The position numbers and the translations under genes were made by a program. Positions 1 through 6,933 of a stretch of 40,501 nt of DNA are shown here, in pieces; position 1 is the first letter of the stretch; every line of letters begins with the position of its first letter. Location of the stretch: contig JALHMA010000009.1 of assembly GCA_022844265.1 (NCBI GenBank), positions 1 through 40,501 of the forward strand, in the 5' to 3' direction. The DNA comes from Saprospiraceae bacterium (GTDB lineage Bacteria; Bacteroidota; Bacteroidia; Chitinophagales; Saprospiraceae). A model generated the notes under the pieces. It was given only the letters and a program-made list of their open reading frames with translations, was not told the DNA's origin and did not search any database.

Positions 1-1
1 A

Positions 2-259
2 GACCAGGTGACCCAAACCATTGAAAGTTCGCTGGGAGGCATAGAAACACCTGTCAAACGATTTGAATCGGGTGAAAAAACAAACTTCCGCCGTGCCTAT
101 TTCAGCACATTTGTGTTGGCAGAATGTCGCTTAGCCTCCAGACTGGGTTTGACGCTGCGTGGAAATTACCGTCCGGGAAGCATTCTGAAACCCTTCGAAG
201 ATGTGGAATTTGAAAAGTACGCCCTGGGTCTGGATATGGGTTTGCGCTGGCGTTTTTAA
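2..259 (+). CDS. outer-membrane protein, C-terminal end (5' truncated)
   Basis: The reading frame is open to the left edge, so this is the last 85 codons of a longer gene. The visible part alternates polar and hydrophobic residues and closes with GLDMGLRWRF at the stop. A terminal aromatic residue after an amphipathic strand is the usual signature of the last strand of an outer-membrane beta-barrel, recognised by the BAM machinery. No family can be named from so short a piece. An internal GTG at 8 could be mistaken for a start, but the frame runs through it. A hairpin with flanking A and T tracts follows 11 bases after the stop and probably ends the transcript. Confidence 0.5.
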   Translation, partial: DQVTQTIESSLGGIETPVKRFESGEKTNFRRAYFSTFVLAECRLASRLGLTLRGNYRPGSILKPFEDVEFEKYALGLDMGLRWRF

Positions 260-269
260 GGGAATGTTC

Positions 270-340
270 AAAAATGTGTGGCACACCTTCATCTGAACCT
301 TGATTATCAATCAATTACGTAAGGTGTGCCACACTTTTTT
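270..340. terminator. inverted repeat, likely bidirectional terminator
   Basis: Arms 276-289 (GTGTGGCACACCTT) and 321-334 are exact reverse complements. They are preceded by an A tract and followed by a run of six T. The loop is 31 bases. It sits between the stop of the outer-membrane protein and the next lipoprotein gene. The inner GTGTGGCACAC is itself a palindrome, so smaller hairpins are possible. Confidence 0.55.
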
Positions 341-364
341 AAGTTTATCAACAAGGAATTATTC

Positions 365-1474
365 ATGCAAAAGAAATATAGTTGGCTTTTCCTGTTCGTG
401 TTGTTGTGGTCGGCTTGCAGCAAGGAACCGATCCCGCCGGATATTCCCGGAGAACCGGTGTTCACGGCACAGTTTCAATTCGATGCGGAGCAGCAGACGC
501 TCAGCGCCGGGGTAGATTCTTTGTACCTTTTCACAGCATATCGCAATGCCCCCGGAGCGTTACTTGTTTTAAGCGGCGCCTTTGCACCTGTCGATTGCCC
601 GGACGGCGATTGTCCGGGCAGCCTCACATTCGAGTTGCGAAATGACCGGACAGGAACTACGGTTTCGCCCGATACGGTGTTTGCTGTTGGCAGCCGGGCT
701 TATTTTAATGCCGCGCCTCAGGCAACCGACAGCATCGTACGCATCACGTTTGCAACGCCGGATACGCTTGAATATCAGTTGTTTCAATGGCAAATCGACA
801 ACGGTTCTCCTTTTACCGGCAAAAGCGTTACACGGGAATTTCCCGACAATGCGCCCCATGCGGTGACCCTAAGGGGCTTTCGCAACGGCGCTTTAAAAAG
901 TGTTGTCACACGCACCATCGCCCCCAATAGCATGCAGCCTGTTTACCCGGCAGTCGGCATTACGGTGTTCGACTCGTCGGCCACCGGACCCTATCTGCTG
1001 ATTGCCAATACATTTGGCATCCCGGTAGTCAGTTTTGACTGGAATACCGGCGACACCACCCAGCAAATTGAAGCCAGCCAGTTAAATGCCAGTTATGGAG
1101 TGACAACCCAGAACCTTGCAGGCGATACTGCCTTTGCGCAAATTACACTTAGCCCTATAATGTCGCCCGGCAAAACGGCCGATTTTAATTTTTCGGTACA
1201 AAATATCACGTCCCAACCCGATACCCTGCAACCGGGAAGTGTTACCATTCGGTGGGTGGATGAAAATGGCGCCGTTTGGGAATCGCAGCGGGGCCAGCAA
1301 ACGCCGGCTGCATATTTTCAGATTTTATCAAGCGAGCCGTATGAATGGAATGAAAACGGGCAAAAAACACGTAAAATGAACGTTTCTTTTTCCTGTATGC
1401 TGTTTAACTCCGACAATCCGTTAGTGAGCCGCCCTGTTACAGGAACGGCGGTTATTGCGGTAGCGTATCCATGA
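365..1474 (+). CDS. putative lipoprotein, unknown function
   Basis: 369 residues. An upstream in-frame ATG exists at 326, but it lies inside the preceding inverted repeat. The ATG at 365 gives a clean lipoprotein signal: MQKK, a hydrophobic stretch, then WSAC with the lipidated cysteine at about residue 18, followed by SKEP. The rest is rich in Thr, Pro, Asp and beta-type patterns and carries a CPDGDCPG cysteine pair near residue 81, as in exported all-beta proteins. It ends without a sorting domain. I recognise no catalytic motif or family. Neighbours give no functional hint: a beta-barrel end lies upstream and a peroxiredoxin downstream beyond a long palindrome. The protein is most likely anchored in the outer or inner membrane. 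Confidence 0.7.
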   Translation: MQKKYSWLFLFVLLWSACSKEPIPPDIPGEPVFTAQFQFDAEQQTLSAGVDSLYLFTAYRNAPGALLVLSGAFAPVDCPDGDCPGSLTFELRNDRTGTTVSPDTVFAVGSRAYFNAAPQATDSIVRITFATPDTLEYQLFQWQIDNGSPFTGKSVTREFPDNAPHAVTLRGFRNGALKSVVTRTIAPNSMQPVYPAVGITVFDSSATGPYLLIANTFGIPVVSFDWNTGDTTQQIEASQLNASYGVTTQNLAGDTAFAQITLSPIMSPGKTADFNFSVQNITSQPDTLQPGSVTIRWVDENGAVWESQRGQQTPAAYFQILSSEPYEWNENGQKTRKMNVSFSCMLFNSDNPLVSRPVTGTAVIAVAYP

Positions 1475-1503
1475 AGGCAGGGTGAGATGGTAGAGATTGT
1501 TGA

Positions 1504-1602
1504 GAATGTTGAGAATGTTGAGGGTTGAGAATGTTGAGGGTGGTAACTCAAGCCATGAGTTACCACCCTCAACATTCTCAACCCTCAACATTCTCAACAT
1601 TC
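1504..1602. repeat. perfect 47-bp intergenic palindrome, GTTGAGAAT family
   Basis: Arms 1504-1550 and 1556-1602 are exact reverse complements over 47 bases with a loop of only 5 bases. The outer arm is a tandem array of the degenerate word GTTGAGAAT/GTTGAGG. The inner core is GGTGGTAACTCA-AGCCA-TGAGTTACCACC. The same core recurs in part at 13079-13093 and 37290-37305. It lies between the lipoprotein stop and the peroxiredoxin promoter. There is no T tract after the stem as in a classical terminator. Confidence 0.9.
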
Positions 1603-1645
1603 AGTATCAACTGATTTATTTGGCAGAAAGCCGGCAAAAGTTCTC

Positions 1646-1653
1646 TAATTTTG
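1646..1653 (+). promoter_or_regulatory. candidate -7 element for the peroxiredoxin gene
   Basis: TAATTTTG matches the Bacteroidota -7 consensus TAnnTTTG. A TTTG lies at 1619-1622, leaving 23 bases, slightly longer than the usual spacer. The element is 44 bases before the start codon at 1698 and directly downstream of the palindrome, so the gene probably has its own promoter. Confidence 0.45.
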
Positions 1654-1697
1654 CCCCTTCAAATATCAGTTGATCTGTTCACGTACCGTTTCGTAAT

Positions 1698-2165
1698 ATG
1701 CTCCAGCCCGGCGACAAAGCCCCCGATTTTGCCCTTCGCTCCAGCGATAAGTCGCTGGTAAAACTCTCCGAACAGCGCGACCAAAATGTAGTGTTGTTGT
1801 TTTTCCCATTCGCTTTTACAGGGGTTTGTACCAAAGAGTTGTGCCAGATGCGCGACAGCATAGCCGAGTATGAAAAATTGGATGCCCGGATTCTTGCTGT
1901 TTCCGTGGACAGCCCGTATACCCTTGCTAAATGGAAAGAAGAGCAGGGTTTTAACTTTCCCTTGTTGTCCGATTTTAATAAAACGGTCAGTAAAAAATAC
2001 GATTCCATCTATAAAGAATTTGGCATGGGCCTGAAAGGCGTGTCAAAAAGATCAGCCTTTGTGATTGATAAACAAGGCATTGTGCGTTATGCGGAGGTGC
2101 TTGAAAACGCGGGTGAAATCCCCGATTTTAATGCCGTGAAACAAACCTTGCAATCAATCAACTAA
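1698..2165 (+). CDS. peroxiredoxin (AhpC/TSA family, Bcp/AhpE-like)
   Basis: 155 residues, the normal size for a small thioredoxin-fold peroxiredoxin. It reduces hydrogen peroxide and organic hydroperoxides in the cytoplasm through a sulfenic-acid intermediate. The start GDKAPDFAL is typical. The active-site segment FAFTGVCTKELC places the peroxidatic cysteine at about residue 44, with a second cysteine five residues later (about 49). The T-x-x-C pattern and the CxxxxC spacing are those of PrxQ/Bcp enzymes, while FAFTGVC resembles AhpE. No signal peptide is present. A TAATTTTG element precedes the gene, and clpS follows 21 bases after the stop, so read-through into clpS is plausible. The family call is firm; the subfamily is not settled. 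Confidence 0.9.
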   Translation: MLQPGDKAPDFALRSSDKSLVKLSEQRDQNVVLLFFPFAFTGVCTKELCQMRDSIAEYEKLDARILAVSVDSPYTLAKWKEEQGFNFPLLSDFNKTVSKKYDSIYKEFGMGLKGVSKRSAFVIDKQGIVRYAEVLENAGEIPDFNAVKQTLQSIN

Positions 2166-2186
2166 TCCTTTTTACTTATTCTACTT

Positions 2187-2516
2187 ATGGAGTCTGCGTT
2201 TCGTATTTCCAATTTTGATAAACCGCTTTGGGAAGAAGAGGAAGATGTGCTCGTCGAGGATGCTGTTGATACCGGCGATCCCGCTTATCTGATTGTCTAC
2301 AACGATGACCACAATTCTTTTGATTGGGTCATCGAATGTTTTATGACGGTGTTGAAGCATACTTCCGAACAATCCGAGCAGTTAGCCATGCTGATCCACT
2401 TCAAAGGAAAGGCAACCGTCAAAACCGGTACCCGACCCGAACTTATTCCCTTGTGCTCCGCCCTGCTCGACCGCGGCCTGTCGGCTGAAGTGGAAGGGGG
2501 GGAAGAGGAGGGGTGA
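2187..2516 (+). CDS. clpS: ATP-dependent Clp protease adaptor ClpS
   Basis: 109 residues. ClpS binds proteins with N-terminal Leu, Phe, Trp or Tyr and hands them to ClpAP/ClpCP for degradation. The family core is visible from about residue 33: YLIVYNDD (Asn39, Asp40, Asp41 line the N-degron pocket in characterised ClpS), a helix, and IHFKGKATV with the pocket histidine at about 71. The position equivalent to the gating Met40 of E. coli ClpS appears to be Phe45 here (NDDHNSF), which could change which N-terminal residues fit. The acidic N-terminal tail (WEEEEDVLVEDAVD) is a typical ClpA-engaging extension. The next gene is aat, which makes such N-degrons, so the pair forms one pathway. The intervening gap is a hairpin. 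Confidence 0.92.
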   Translation: MESAFRISNFDKPLWEEEEDVLVEDAVDTGDPAYLIVYNDDHNSFDWVIECFMTVLKHTSEQSEQLAMLIHFKGKATVKTGTRPELIPLCSALLDRGLSAEVEGGEEEG

Positions 2517-2632
2517 TTTTTGTTATTGGTTATTAGTTATTGGTTATTCGTGTGGTGACCTTTGGCTAAAGTTGTTAACCAAGCTAAAGGTTACCACACC
2601 AATAACCAATAACCAATAACCAATAACAAAAA
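2517..2632. repeat. 51-bp intergenic palindrome between clpS and aat, TTATTGG family
   Basis: Arms 2517-2567 and 2582-2632 pair over 51 bases with four mismatches, two of which would be G-U pairs in RNA. The loop is 14 bases. The outer arm is a tandem of TTATTGG/TTATTAG heptamers next to T5/A5. The inner part carries GTGTGGTRACCTTTRGCT. The element starts at the clpS stop codon and ends three bases before the aat start, so the 3' arm covers the translation start region of aat. Confidence 0.9.
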
Positions 2633-2635
2633 AAA

Positions 2636-3370
2636 ATGCCCGTATACAGGTTGCCTGACGACGATTACACCCTTTTCCCCCACCACAGCGAGGCGGAATC
2701 GAATGGTTTGATTGCAGTCAGCCATGACCTGCACGAGCAGCGACTGATTGGCGCTTATGCCAACGGACTGTTTCCCTGGTTTGAGGAGAACGGATATTTT
2801 TACTGGTACACGCCCGATCCGCGTTGGTTGCTGAAGCCTGCTGACTTGCAAATCCATAAAAGTATGCGCTCCGTTTTTAACCAGCATAAATTTCGTTATA
2901 CCTTTGATGCGGCTTTTGAGCAGGTGATGCAGGCATGCGCCCAGACGCCTAGAAATGGCGGCGAAGCGGGTACCTGGATCACGACGGCGTTTGTAGACAG
3001 TTATGTTGCACTGCACCGGCAGGGTCTGGCGCATTCTGTGGAAGTCTGGCAGGGCGACACCCTGGTCGGCGGATTGTACGGGCTTTCGCTGGGGCGCATC
3101 TTTTTTGGGGAAAGTATGTTTGCAAGGGTAGCCAATGCTTCCAAAGCCGGTTTTATTACCCTGGTAAAAGCGCTGGAACGGGCCGGTTTCTGGCTGATAG
3201 ATTGTCAGCAGCAAACGGCGCATCTGGAGAGCCTGGGCGCCCGGGGTATCCAGCGGGAATTGTTCTATGAATACTTGCTCAAAAACGCTTACGAACGCAC
3301 TTTGCTTGGTCGCTGGCGCTGCTCGGCGGAGGGTGCATTAGAGGTAGATGCGTTAGATGAAACATATTAA
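2636..3370 (+). CDS. aat: leucyl/phenylalanyl-tRNA--protein transferase
   Basis: 244 residues, the usual length of Aat. The enzyme moves Leu or Phe from its tRNA to the N-terminus of proteins that begin with Lys or Arg, creating N-degrons recognised by ClpS. Characteristic segments are present in order: GLIAVSHDL, AYANGLFPWF, YTPDPRWLL, GTWITTAFVDSYVALHRQGLAHSVEVW, the GGLYGLSLGRIFFGESMF block that forms the GNAT-like core, and LIDCQQQTAHLESLGARGI near the C-terminus. The ATG at 2636 is chosen because the alignment begins at once (MPVYRLPDDD). It lies directly after the hairpin that fills the clpS-aat gap. Cytoplasmic. Confidence is high because the whole family pattern can be read. Confidence 0.95.
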   Translation: MPVYRLPDDDYTLFPHHSEAESNGLIAVSHDLHEQRLIGAYANGLFPWFEENGYFYWYTPDPRWLLKPADLQIHKSMRSVFNQHKFRYTFDAAFEQVMQACAQTPRNGGEAGTWITTAFVDSYVALHRQGLAHSVEVWQGDTLVGGLYGLSLGRIFFGESMFARVANASKAGFITLVKALERAGFWLIDCQQQTAHLESLGARGIQRELFYEYLLKNAYERTLLGRWRCSAEGALEVDALDETY

Positions 3371-3505
3371 TTTTTGCTAGTCAAGTATTTCATTTTCAAT
3401 AATTTAAATAAAAAAATAAAAGTAGAATTGCATATTTTATATCCGTATCAAGGCAATTTTTAGTATTTTGCCAGTTCCAAATAACCAGTTAAACGCCCAT
3501 AAATT

Positions 3506-5269
3506 ATGCAAAAAAAGTGGTTGAGCCTCCTGGCAGGCAGCGCAGCTTTGTGCGCGTTTTTTTCTTTTGAGGAGCCTGATCCCGCTCCATTGCCGGAGCC
3601 GGAAGTTGTGCTGGCAAGTTATCCGAAAGATTATTTCCAAAGTCCGGTGACCGCTTCCATCCGGCTTACGGGGACCTTTGGCGAATTGCGTTCCGATCAT
3701 TTTCACTCGGGTATTGATATAAAAAGCGCTACCGGCGGGGTAGGCCAGTCGGTGGTTGCAGCGGCCGACGGTTTTGTTGACCGGATCAGGGTGCAGGCCA
3801 GTGGTTACGGCAATGTGTTGTACATCAAACACCCCAACGGATATTCCACCGTTTATGCGCACCTGCTTCGCTTTTCCCCTGAAATAGAAAAATTTGTGCA
3901 CGCAAACCAGTACAAACGCGAGCAATTCGAGGTCGATTTACAACCTGCGGACGGACAATTTAAAGTAATAAAAGGCCAGGAAATAGGTAAATTAGGCAAT
4001 TCAGGCGGTTCAACCGGCCCGCACTTGCACTTTGAAATCCGCAATTCCACCAATGGTAAAGTCCTGAATCCGCAGCTGTTCAACCTGCCGATCCCTGATA
4101 AAGTGCCGCCGGAGATCAGGGATATGAAAGTGTATTTTTTGTCTGAAAACCGCGAAGTGATCACCAGTAAACCCTTGCCTTTGCAACGCGACAAAACCGG
4201 AAAAGCGGGCCTGGAAGGCGATACGGTGCGTTTTGGCGCCTGGCGGGTCGGTTTCGGGTTGAAAGCCTACGACCACATGTCCGGGTTTCGGAATGACAAC
4301 GGAATTTATGCCATTTCCCTGTATGCCGACGATAAACTGGCGTATGAGTGGCGCATGGGTGAACTCGATTTTGACGAAACACGCTACCACAATGCCCATA
4401 TCGACTACCCGGCCAAAAAACGATTTGGCGCCTGGTTTCACCGCTGCTTCGTGTTGCCCGGCAACCGCTTGAATAATTACGCCCTTACCGAAACGCTGGG
4501 CGCAGTGACTTTGTATAAAGACAAACCCGTCAAAATCAACCTGAAAGTAACCGATGCCGGCGGAAATACCTCGACCGTTAACTTCTGGGCCTTGCGCGAC
4601 GAAGTGATGGAAACACAATTTCTGCTGCCTTCTCAATACGATTTTAACTACCAGACCGAAAACAATATCGTGCAGGAAGATTTTCACCTGCACGTGCCGC
4701 AAGGCGCTTTGTACGAGTCGATTCGTTTTCAATACAAAACCTCGCCGAGCGACGACGCCGGGCAATATTCGCCCATGCATCACCTGCACGACACCCGTAC
4801 GCCGTTGCATAAATTCGTCGAAATTGGATTGAAACCATATAATTTGCCCGAGGAATTGCGCTCAAAAGCAGTTGTTGCATCGTGTGGGGAAGGCAGACCC
4901 GATAACTGCGGCGGTGAATGGAGCGGTGGTATGCTCAAAACCCGCGTGCGGAATTTCGGCGACTATTGTATCATGGCAGATACCGATCCCCCCCGCATTA
5001 TACCGGTTGTTTTTAGCGATGACATGCGCAAAAAAACCAGCATGGCCTTCCGTATCCGCGACAATTTTGCCGTCAGCGGCCGGGCAGACAAAATGAGCTA
5101 CCGGGGCACCGTGGACGGGCAATGGGTGCTGTTCGAATTCGACCAGAAACGCGAACGCCTCACCCATACCTTCGACGGTCGCATCGGCCCCGGCAAACAC
5201 AAACTGCTGCTGGTGGTGAAAGACGACCGGAACAATGAAGCGTTTTTTGAAGGGACGTTTTTGAAGTAG
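3506..5269 (+). CDS. M23 family zinc metallopeptidase
   Basis: 587 residues. The N-terminus is a short signal sequence (MQKKWLSLLAGSAALCAFFSF). The LytM/M23 peptidase core follows early, at about residues 60-185: HFHSGID gives the zinc ligands His67 and Asp71, YAHL gives His119, and GPHLHFEIRN gives His173/His175. All catalytic positions appear intact, so this should be an active Zn endopeptidase cleaving peptidoglycan cross-links or glycine-rich peptides in the periplasm. About 400 residues after the peptidase domain are beta-rich and of unrecognised type, as in many Bacteroidota M23 proteins, and may bind the wall or envelope. A long AT-rich gap (3371-3505) precedes it and holds a weak promoter-like GTATTTTGCC. 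A palindrome begins right at its stop codon. Confidence 0.9.
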   Translation: MQKKWLSLLAGSAALCAFFSFEEPDPAPLPEPEVVLASYPKDYFQSPVTASIRLTGTFGELRSDHFHSGIDIKSATGGVGQSVVAAADGFVDRIRVQASGYGNVLYIKHPNGYSTVYAHLLRFSPEIEKFVHANQYKREQFEVDLQPADGQFKVIKGQEIGKLGNSGGSTGPHLHFEIRNSTNGKVLNPQLFNLPIPDKVPPEIRDMKVYFLSENREVITSKPLPLQRDKTGKAGLEGDTVRFGAWRVGFGLKAYDHMSGFRNDNGIYAISLYADDKLAYEWRMGELDFDETRYHNAHIDYPAKKRFGAWFHRCFVLPGNRLNNYALTETLGAVTLYKDKPVKINLKVTDAGGNTSTVNFWALRDEVMETQFLLPSQYDFNYQTENNIVQEDFHLHVPQGALYESIRFQYKTSPSDDAGQYSPMHHLHDTRTPLHKFVEIGLKPYNLPEELRSKAVVASCGEGRPDNCGGEWSGGMLKTRVRNFGDYCIMADTDPPRIIPVVFSDDMRKKTSMAFRIRDNFAVSGRADKMSYRGTVDGQWVLFEFDQKRERLTHTFDGRIGPGKHKLLLVVKDDRNNEAFFEGTFLK

Positions 5270-5402
5270 TTTTTTACCACAACAGGCACATAGATTTCAC
5301 ACATAGAACACATAGTGTAGAGTACGCTAAAAACTATGTGTTCTATGTGTGAAATCTATGTGTCTATTGTGGTAAAAAACCTGTGCCTATTGTGGTAAAA
5401 AA
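5270..5402. repeat. 46-bp intergenic palindrome with a second 3' arm
   Basis: Arms 5270-5315 and 5334-5379 pair over 46 bases with two mismatches and an 18-base loop. The sequence is built from CACATAGAA-type words flanked by TTTTTTACCACAA. A second, shorter copy of the outer 3' arm (GTGCCTATTGTGGTAAAA) follows at 5383-5400 and fits the 5' arm as well as the first copy does, so two alternative stems are possible. Unlike the other palindromes here, the 5' arm is A/C rich and the 3' arm G/T rich. The element starts at the stop of the M23 gene. Confidence 0.88.
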
Positions 5403-5421
5403 AATGTCTTGCCTGTTTCCG

Positions 5422-5429
5422 TACCTTTG
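5422..5429 (+). promoter_or_regulatory. candidate -7 element for the M16-like gene
   Basis: TACCTTTG fits TAnnTTTG. It lies only nine bases before the ATG at 5438, so a transcript from it would have almost no leader. No well-placed upstream TTG was seen. Weak evidence. Confidence 0.3.
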
Positions 5430-5437
5430 CCCCCCTT

Positions 5438-6715
5438 ATGCTACTCAATCGAAAATCCCCTCCTGCTATATTTGAAGTACAAAACCTGTTTTTGCCACGT
5501 CCGGAAGTGATACACCTGGACAATGGTATTCCGGTCTATGTGCTCGATTTTCCCGGGCAGGAAATTGTAAAAATAGAAGCCGTGTTTCGGGCCGGCCGGC
5601 CGGAGGAAGCCAAACGCCTCGCATCGAGGGCTACTGCCAAACTGCTGCGGGAAGGCACCCTTACCCGTACGGCGGCCGATATTGCCGAACATTTCGATTA
5701 CTACGGCGGCTCTCTGGGTGTGCCTACCAACCTGGATACCACCAATGTGTTGTTGTTTTCACTGAAAAAATACGTCCACGAACTCATTCCCGTTTTTGCG
5801 GAAGTGCTCCAGCAGCCCATCTTCCCGGAGTCGGAGCTGGAAACGTTCCGGCGCACGAGTTTACAGGAACTTTTAGTGGACCTCGAAAAAGTGGAAGTGC
5901 AGGCTTATCGCAAAATCACCGAACTGATTTTTGGGGAAAACCATCCTTATGGTTACAACTCCGTTGCGGAAGACTACGCCGCGCTGACCAGGGATGATGT
6001 GGTGCGGCATTTTGAACAATGGTACACGCCATCCAATTGCACCCTTTTTGCCAGCGGGCGTATCGATGCGGGCGTATTAGAATTGCTCAACCAATATTTC
6101 GGGCAAAACCCCGTTAAAGGGCAGGTTCCTGTTTTCCAACCCCCACAAACGGATGTAAAACCCCGAAAAGTACACATATCCCAACCCGGTTCCCTGCAAT
6201 CGGCTATACGGGTAGGTCGCCGGCTTTTCGGCCGCGAACACCCCGATTTCAACGGCATTTTTGTACTGAATACCATTCTGGGCGGTTACTTCGGTTCCCG
6301 CCTGATGATGAATATCCGGGAGAAAAAAGGGTACACGTACAACATCTATTCGACCGCCGATGCGATGTTGCACGACGGCTGTTTGTACATCGCCACAGAG
6401 GTGAACAAAGACAAATCGGCTGCCACCCTGCGGGCCATTATGGCTGAAATGAAAAAGATGCGGGAGCATCCGGTTTCGGACGACGAAATAGCGATGGTGC
6501 GCAATTATCTGCTTGGTATGTTGCTGAACGGTCTCGACGGCCCGATGAACATCTCCGATGTGGTGCGCAGTCTGGTCGTGGAAGGGCTTCCCTGGGAGAG
6601 TTATGAAGCGCTGGTGCACACCATCCGCCATATCACGCCTGACGAACTACAGCAATTGGCACAGCGATACCTGCAACCGGAAGATTTTTGGACGGTAACG
6701 GTTGGCGGCAACTGA
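5438..6715 (+). CDS. M16-family protein lacking the zinc motif
   Basis: 425 residues, the size of a single M16B subunit with two pitrilysin-type domains. The fold is clear: VIHLDNGIPVYV, AVFRAGRPEEA, LNTILGGYFGSRLMMNIREKKGYTYNIYS, then a C-terminal helix-rich end. The place where HxxEH should stand (about residues 60-74) reads RLASRATAKLLREGT, so the zinc ligands and catalytic Glu are gone. The late Arg...Tyr pair that recognises substrate (R...KKGYTY) is kept. In known M16B heterodimers one subunit carries HxxEH and the other the R/Y motif, so this is likely the non-catalytic partner. No matching catalytic subunit is adjacent. No signal peptide is seen at the chosen ATG. Confidence 0.88.
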   Translation: MLLNRKSPPAIFEVQNLFLPRPEVIHLDNGIPVYVLDFPGQEIVKIEAVFRAGRPEEAKRLASRATAKLLREGTLTRTAADIAEHFDYYGGSLGVPTNLDTTNVLLFSLKKYVHELIPVFAEVLQQPIFPESELETFRRTSLQELLVDLEKVEVQAYRKITELIFGENHPYGYNSVAEDYAALTRDDVVRHFEQWYTPSNCTLFASGRIDAGVLELLNQYFGQNPVKGQVPVFQPPQTDVKPRKVHISQPGSLQSAIRVGRRLFGREHPDFNGIFVLNTILGGYFGSRLMMNIREKKGYTYNIYSTADAMLHDGCLYIATEVNKDKSAATLRAIMAEMKKMREHPVSDDEIAMVRNYLLGMLLNGLDGPMNISDVVRSLVVEGLPWESYEALVHTIRHITPDELQQLAQRYLQPEDFWTVTVGGN

Positions 6716-6777
6716 CGGCTAAAGAAATACAATTTATTTAGCGCAATATTTTGGGAAAAAATACTCAGAAACGTGTG

Positions 6778-6785
6778 TAGTTTTG
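6778..6785 (+). promoter_or_regulatory. candidate -7 element for mreB
   Basis: TAGTTTTG matches TAnnTTTG. A TTTG at 6750-6753 lies 24 bases upstream. This predicts an mreB leader of about 140 bases (6793-6933), in which no other gene is seen. Confidence 0.45.
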
Positions 6786-6933
6786 CACGATTTTTAATCC
6801 GGGATGTTTGAGCGGGCGCGAATGGCCTGAAAATGCCTTGTTATCCATGAGATAATGCAATCAGGACAGTTCATCGATTTTCGCAATCCCGTCCAAAAAC
6901 CTTTATACCTCACTTTTAAACGAACCTAATACA

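Noticed and set aside
1504-1602. Ordinary rho-independent terminator
   Set aside because: The stem is 47 bp without a following T tract and shares its core with other loci, which is not expected of a simple terminator.
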